A stretch of DNA of 64,000 nt from Membranipora membranacea (lineage: Eukaryota; Bryozoa; Gymnolaemata; Cheilostomatida; Membraniporidae), in contig OU612067.1 in the NCBI GenBank assembly GCA_914767715.1, positions 19,225,001 to 19,289,000 of the forward strand, read 5' to 3'. The position numbers and the translations under genes were made by a program. This document shows, piece by piece, positions 60,700-64,000 of this stretch; position 1 is the stretch's first letter, and the number at the start of each line of letters is the position of its first letter. Below the pieces are notes generated by a model, which did not search any database, was not told the DNA's origin, and worked only from the letters and a program-made list of their open reading frames with translations.

Positions 60700-63600
60700 A
60701 AAATGTCATGCTGTGACTGCTGCGACTGCTGTCCCATGCTGACTTGGACAGGTTATTCTCAATCCTTTCACCATTCACATCTAATCTTTCTATATCCTAT
60801 TTTTCTTCGAAGCTTATCACATTTGGAAAACTTTGGCAGGTCTATTTCTTTTATGTGCTTAATGCGAGAACATCGAAATAATTCAATAACAATAAAATAC
60901 ATCTCTATCCAAGGAGTAAAAAAGAGGAGTGGCAACTAAAATTTGATCTGTTTACGATGAGGTATAATGGCACTTGGGGTCTTCATGGAACTACAGGAGG
61001 ATGATCATTTGCTTAGTTGTCCCACTTGAGATATGTTAGGTGATATTTCTTCAAATATGATCGATGGAATTTTAAATTCTATCTATCTGTCAACCCATGA
61101 AAGATATGTAAATTGGCTAATTACACATTTTCTTATACATATATATTACAGGATGAATTATAGTATTTTTATGTAAGCACATGGAACATTAATTTTTTCT
61201 GAGTGTGCAAGGCCTGCTGTAATCAAGGAATTGAGTTGAACTTTGTCATTCAATGAGCCAGTGTATAGCCTGCCTGCCTGCAATATCCAGATCTTGCGGC
61301 TACAAAGAGAACTACAAAATATTTGTACCCTAATATAAGATAAGAACATTTTAAACAGCAAGCTCAAAACTCACCCAAGGACAATAATGATTATTCTACT
61401 TACAAGTAAAGGCGCCAAACTCAGCATCATAGTTTCATGCGTACATAAGATTTCTACAGAAACTAGAAATATTTGCTCTACACCTCCAGTCTTCTCATAG
61501 TATGGAAGCGAATAAAGTAATGCATCTGATTAAAACTCTATATTTAACCTAGTATCGATTATGTTGGTCAAATGTCTGCTGATAAGAAAGCCGATTAAAC
61601 TTTTACTTCTTGGTCAGTATCCTTCCATGACGCATGATATGACTTGACACTAAGCGTAACTTGGCTAGGTGTAAATGTTAGCTAGAGCTTAGATCAGCTA
61701 GCTTGGGAGTGACTAAATGTTAGCACTTAATTTTAGTTGGTACAAGTGTAAGTCTATATAATGCGTATCATAGGAACCTAGTATTGTGGATATCAAATAA
61801 CCGCTAGTAGGGCATTTGAGTGGTTAGAGTTTAAAAGATTTTGGAGAGAAAAACTTTTTTTAAATGGTGGCATATATGTCATATATATATATAATATATG
61901 ACAAGCTTCCCCCCCCCCACAAAACAAAGTTTGTCAACACAGGTTAACTGATGCCCTGCCCACTTCATGATTTGTGTGAATCTGATGGCCTTGTTCTGAA
62001 AAGAATTGATTCTGTCACTTGTATTGATATCTGAGTGTATGCAGGGATCCATTCTGTATCCATTCTCCCTGGTGTATGTCAGCATATTCAGGCACAGCCA
62101 GGTAGAGCCCTAGGTGCAGAGCTCATCAATCAAATGATTTTCTCTAGTGTTCAACAATGTGACACGTTGGTGCAATCAAGGAGGATTTACTCCTTGGTGC
62201 AATCCAGAGAGAGCTTGAGATGAAAATTGCAAACATTCAAAAGTAAGTACAAAATATCAAGTGTAGCAAATAAATCTTGAATCAAATTCTAATATCATAC
62301 CTCAATTTCCTTTGTTGGTCTGCTCATATCCCTTTCAATAATTTTGAAGTATCAGATTCAATGTCAACAGCATGCTGACTGGATATATCATGATGGATAA
62401 AATCAATTGATCGGTTGACCCGTAATGTGTCTCGTCTATAGGTTGATCTATCATCTTATAATTATAAGAGGGCAGACAAGTCTTAGCAATTTGGAAAACG
62501 AATATTGTCGAACTGAGAACCAGAACGACAGAATGTGTTTCCTATCCCAATCTCTCTTCCCAAATGTCGTGATACATAAAATCGAAGACCGCGACTTCAT
62601 AGGTCGCTCCATGAGGAAATCAAAGAGTGTTTTAAATTAACCAGAACAATTTTCTTGACAGCCATGAACTGATCCCCCCCCCCCTGTTTTATGGTATTAA
62701 TACCGTTGATGTAGCTTTGGATGACATTTTAAACAACTCTACACTATATTTAATGGCAAGTACTGTCACGTTCGCTTTTGATGATGGTTGGGCATGGAAG
62801 GGAACAATTGCCGCAGGGTACTAATTTTTTGTTGTCTGACACCTAGTCTTCGTGTGCGGCTAGTAGATAACTAGCAGAAACCAGCATAAACTTACCAAAA
62901 ACCTGAGCATTACAGGTCGTGGGAACTTTTTCTCTGTAGAACCATACAGAATGTGCGAGCTCCCTCCTCATGGCATATGCAAGCCTAAGCAGCAATCCCC
63001 AATGTTAGGAAATAGCCAATGATTTTCTATCTGGTACATTTCTAACATCCTGGAAGATTTGAGGAACAGAAAATACAAGCTAAGGTCTTAAAACTACATT
63101 ACATAACGGTGCTGCTACCGGATTTTACAGAAAATAATCAGGTAGAAAAATCTCATGTTCAACAAGTTTCCTATTCACATTACCCATGTCATACAATGCA
63201 AGCCAAGATAAATTGTAAATAAGTTTGTGACACAGCACGGCAAGATGAAAATAAAAAATCCAAGAGCACAACAATATCGCTGATTGCGATTCTCAAGTCT
63301 GCTCATGCTAATCATCTGAGCCAGGATTTAATAGCCATCTGCATTAAACAATGCTAACTGCATCCAGCAATAATTGTGGCTGATAGCTTAATATCCAAAG
63401 AAAGCTGACATTCTTTATAACATGATGTTGCTGAAATGCAACCAAACCTACACTGGAAGCAGGGCATCACAACACACAATAAACTCCACATTGAATATAG
63501 CCAACCGATTACCAGGGCACAATTACCGATAAGTTGAGCAAAACATACTCTACTGTCGTCAAGCCCCCACCTCAAGGGACCCCTTACACCTTTGAAGCAA

Positions 63601-64000
63601 ACACAGCCACAGCTACCCATGGAGTTCGAGACTTATGAGATTTGTGGATCTTGTTATAATGATGCAGCGAGGAGTTAGTTGTAGTAAGTAACAAAATTTG
63701 GTGTATTAAGGTTATGATACCAACGCTGCCGAGTTTGGATACTTTATATATCATAGGGAGGCTTTTCAAACGGTGATTCTTTCAGCATGACGTCATGTCA
63801 TGGCGTTGTAGTAAACGAAAATGATTAGCTAGTCACAATTGTGCTATTGGTAAAACATCCACACCAGCAACCTCCGCCAGCTGTAAGACAACACTCACTC
63901 TTCCTTCCTCCACTGTCGTCGTGGAAACCACATTGTCTTTTACAACCGATATGAGACATCAGTGTGGTTGTAAACACAGCAGAGCCACTGCAGCCGATGA
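60700..64000. other. Right flank, no supported gene
   Basis: Unique sequence with no exon chain I can support. It holds the micro-palindrome at 62177-62196, a TA run at about 61880-61900, poly-C runs at about 61909-61918 and 62673-62683, and a C-rich inverted repeat near 61901-61940 resembling the one at 21380-21418. An open Cys-rich minus-strand stretch at 63826-64000 reaches the window edge. Confidence 0.5.
62177..62196. mobile_element. 20-bp palindrome with perfect 7-bp target duplication
   Basis: CAAGGAGGATTTACTCCTTG is flanked by GTGCAAT on both sides (62170-62176 and 62197-62203). The arms match those of the 16-bp unit at 10645. Confidence 0.8.

Noticed and set aside
63826-64000. Cys-rich minus-strand frame open to the window edge (contains GGGCWCGCF)
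   Set aside because: Short, cut by the window end, with a competing GTGAGT donor inside it; no recognisable domain.

Overview
This is AT-rich animal nuclear DNA. It has split genes with GT-AG introns, a centriole gene (CEP295), an animal-type ROCO GTPase fused to a caspase-like domain, tRNA-derived repeats and many small inverted-repeat elements. There are no bacterial operons, rRNA genes or CRISPR arrays. The species is not fixed by the sequence. Short exons, compact introns and the ROCO/caspase repertoire would suit a sponge-like or other early-branching invertebrate, but that is inference.

Layout. (1) 1-20771 and 46559-60699 are two copies, in the same orientation, of one duplicated block, differing by a few percent plus indels. 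Each carries the first 15 exons of a CEP295 homologue on the minus strand. The right copy continues in perfect reading phase into 15 further exons (42021 down to 33099), giving a complete predicted 1657-residue protein. The left copy runs off the window at position 1. (2) 13492-20713 is a 7.2-kb inserted element in the left copy. It has short terminal inverted repeats and a 7-bp target duplication, and the empty site is preserved in the right copy. It carries a small spliced gene with one C2H2 zinc finger. (3) 22319-31711 (+) is a 17-exon gene for a predicted 1577-residue LRR-Roc-COR-caspase protein. Eleven of its exons are near-identical two-LRR cassettes of 47-48 codons. It converges tail-to-tail with CEP295. 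(4) 42022-47249 is a large CEP295 intron holding possible small plus-strand exons, a diverged tandem repeat and a microsatellite next to the duplication edge. (5) 60700-64000 holds no gene I can support.

Two things stand out. The ROCO-caspase gene looks like a receptor-type sensor: expanding LRR exon cassettes vary mainly at the predicted LRR beta-strand positions and are joined to a GTPase switch and a protease-like domain that keeps the His and Cys motifs. Separately, the window is dotted with tiny palindromes (16-34 bp, one of 142 bp) that start with CA, end with TG and are flanked by 7-bp direct repeats. The 7.2-kb element has the same type of ends and the same target-duplication length, so it may belong to the parent family.

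All exon models are hand-built from splice signals and reading phase. No alignment or database search was run.
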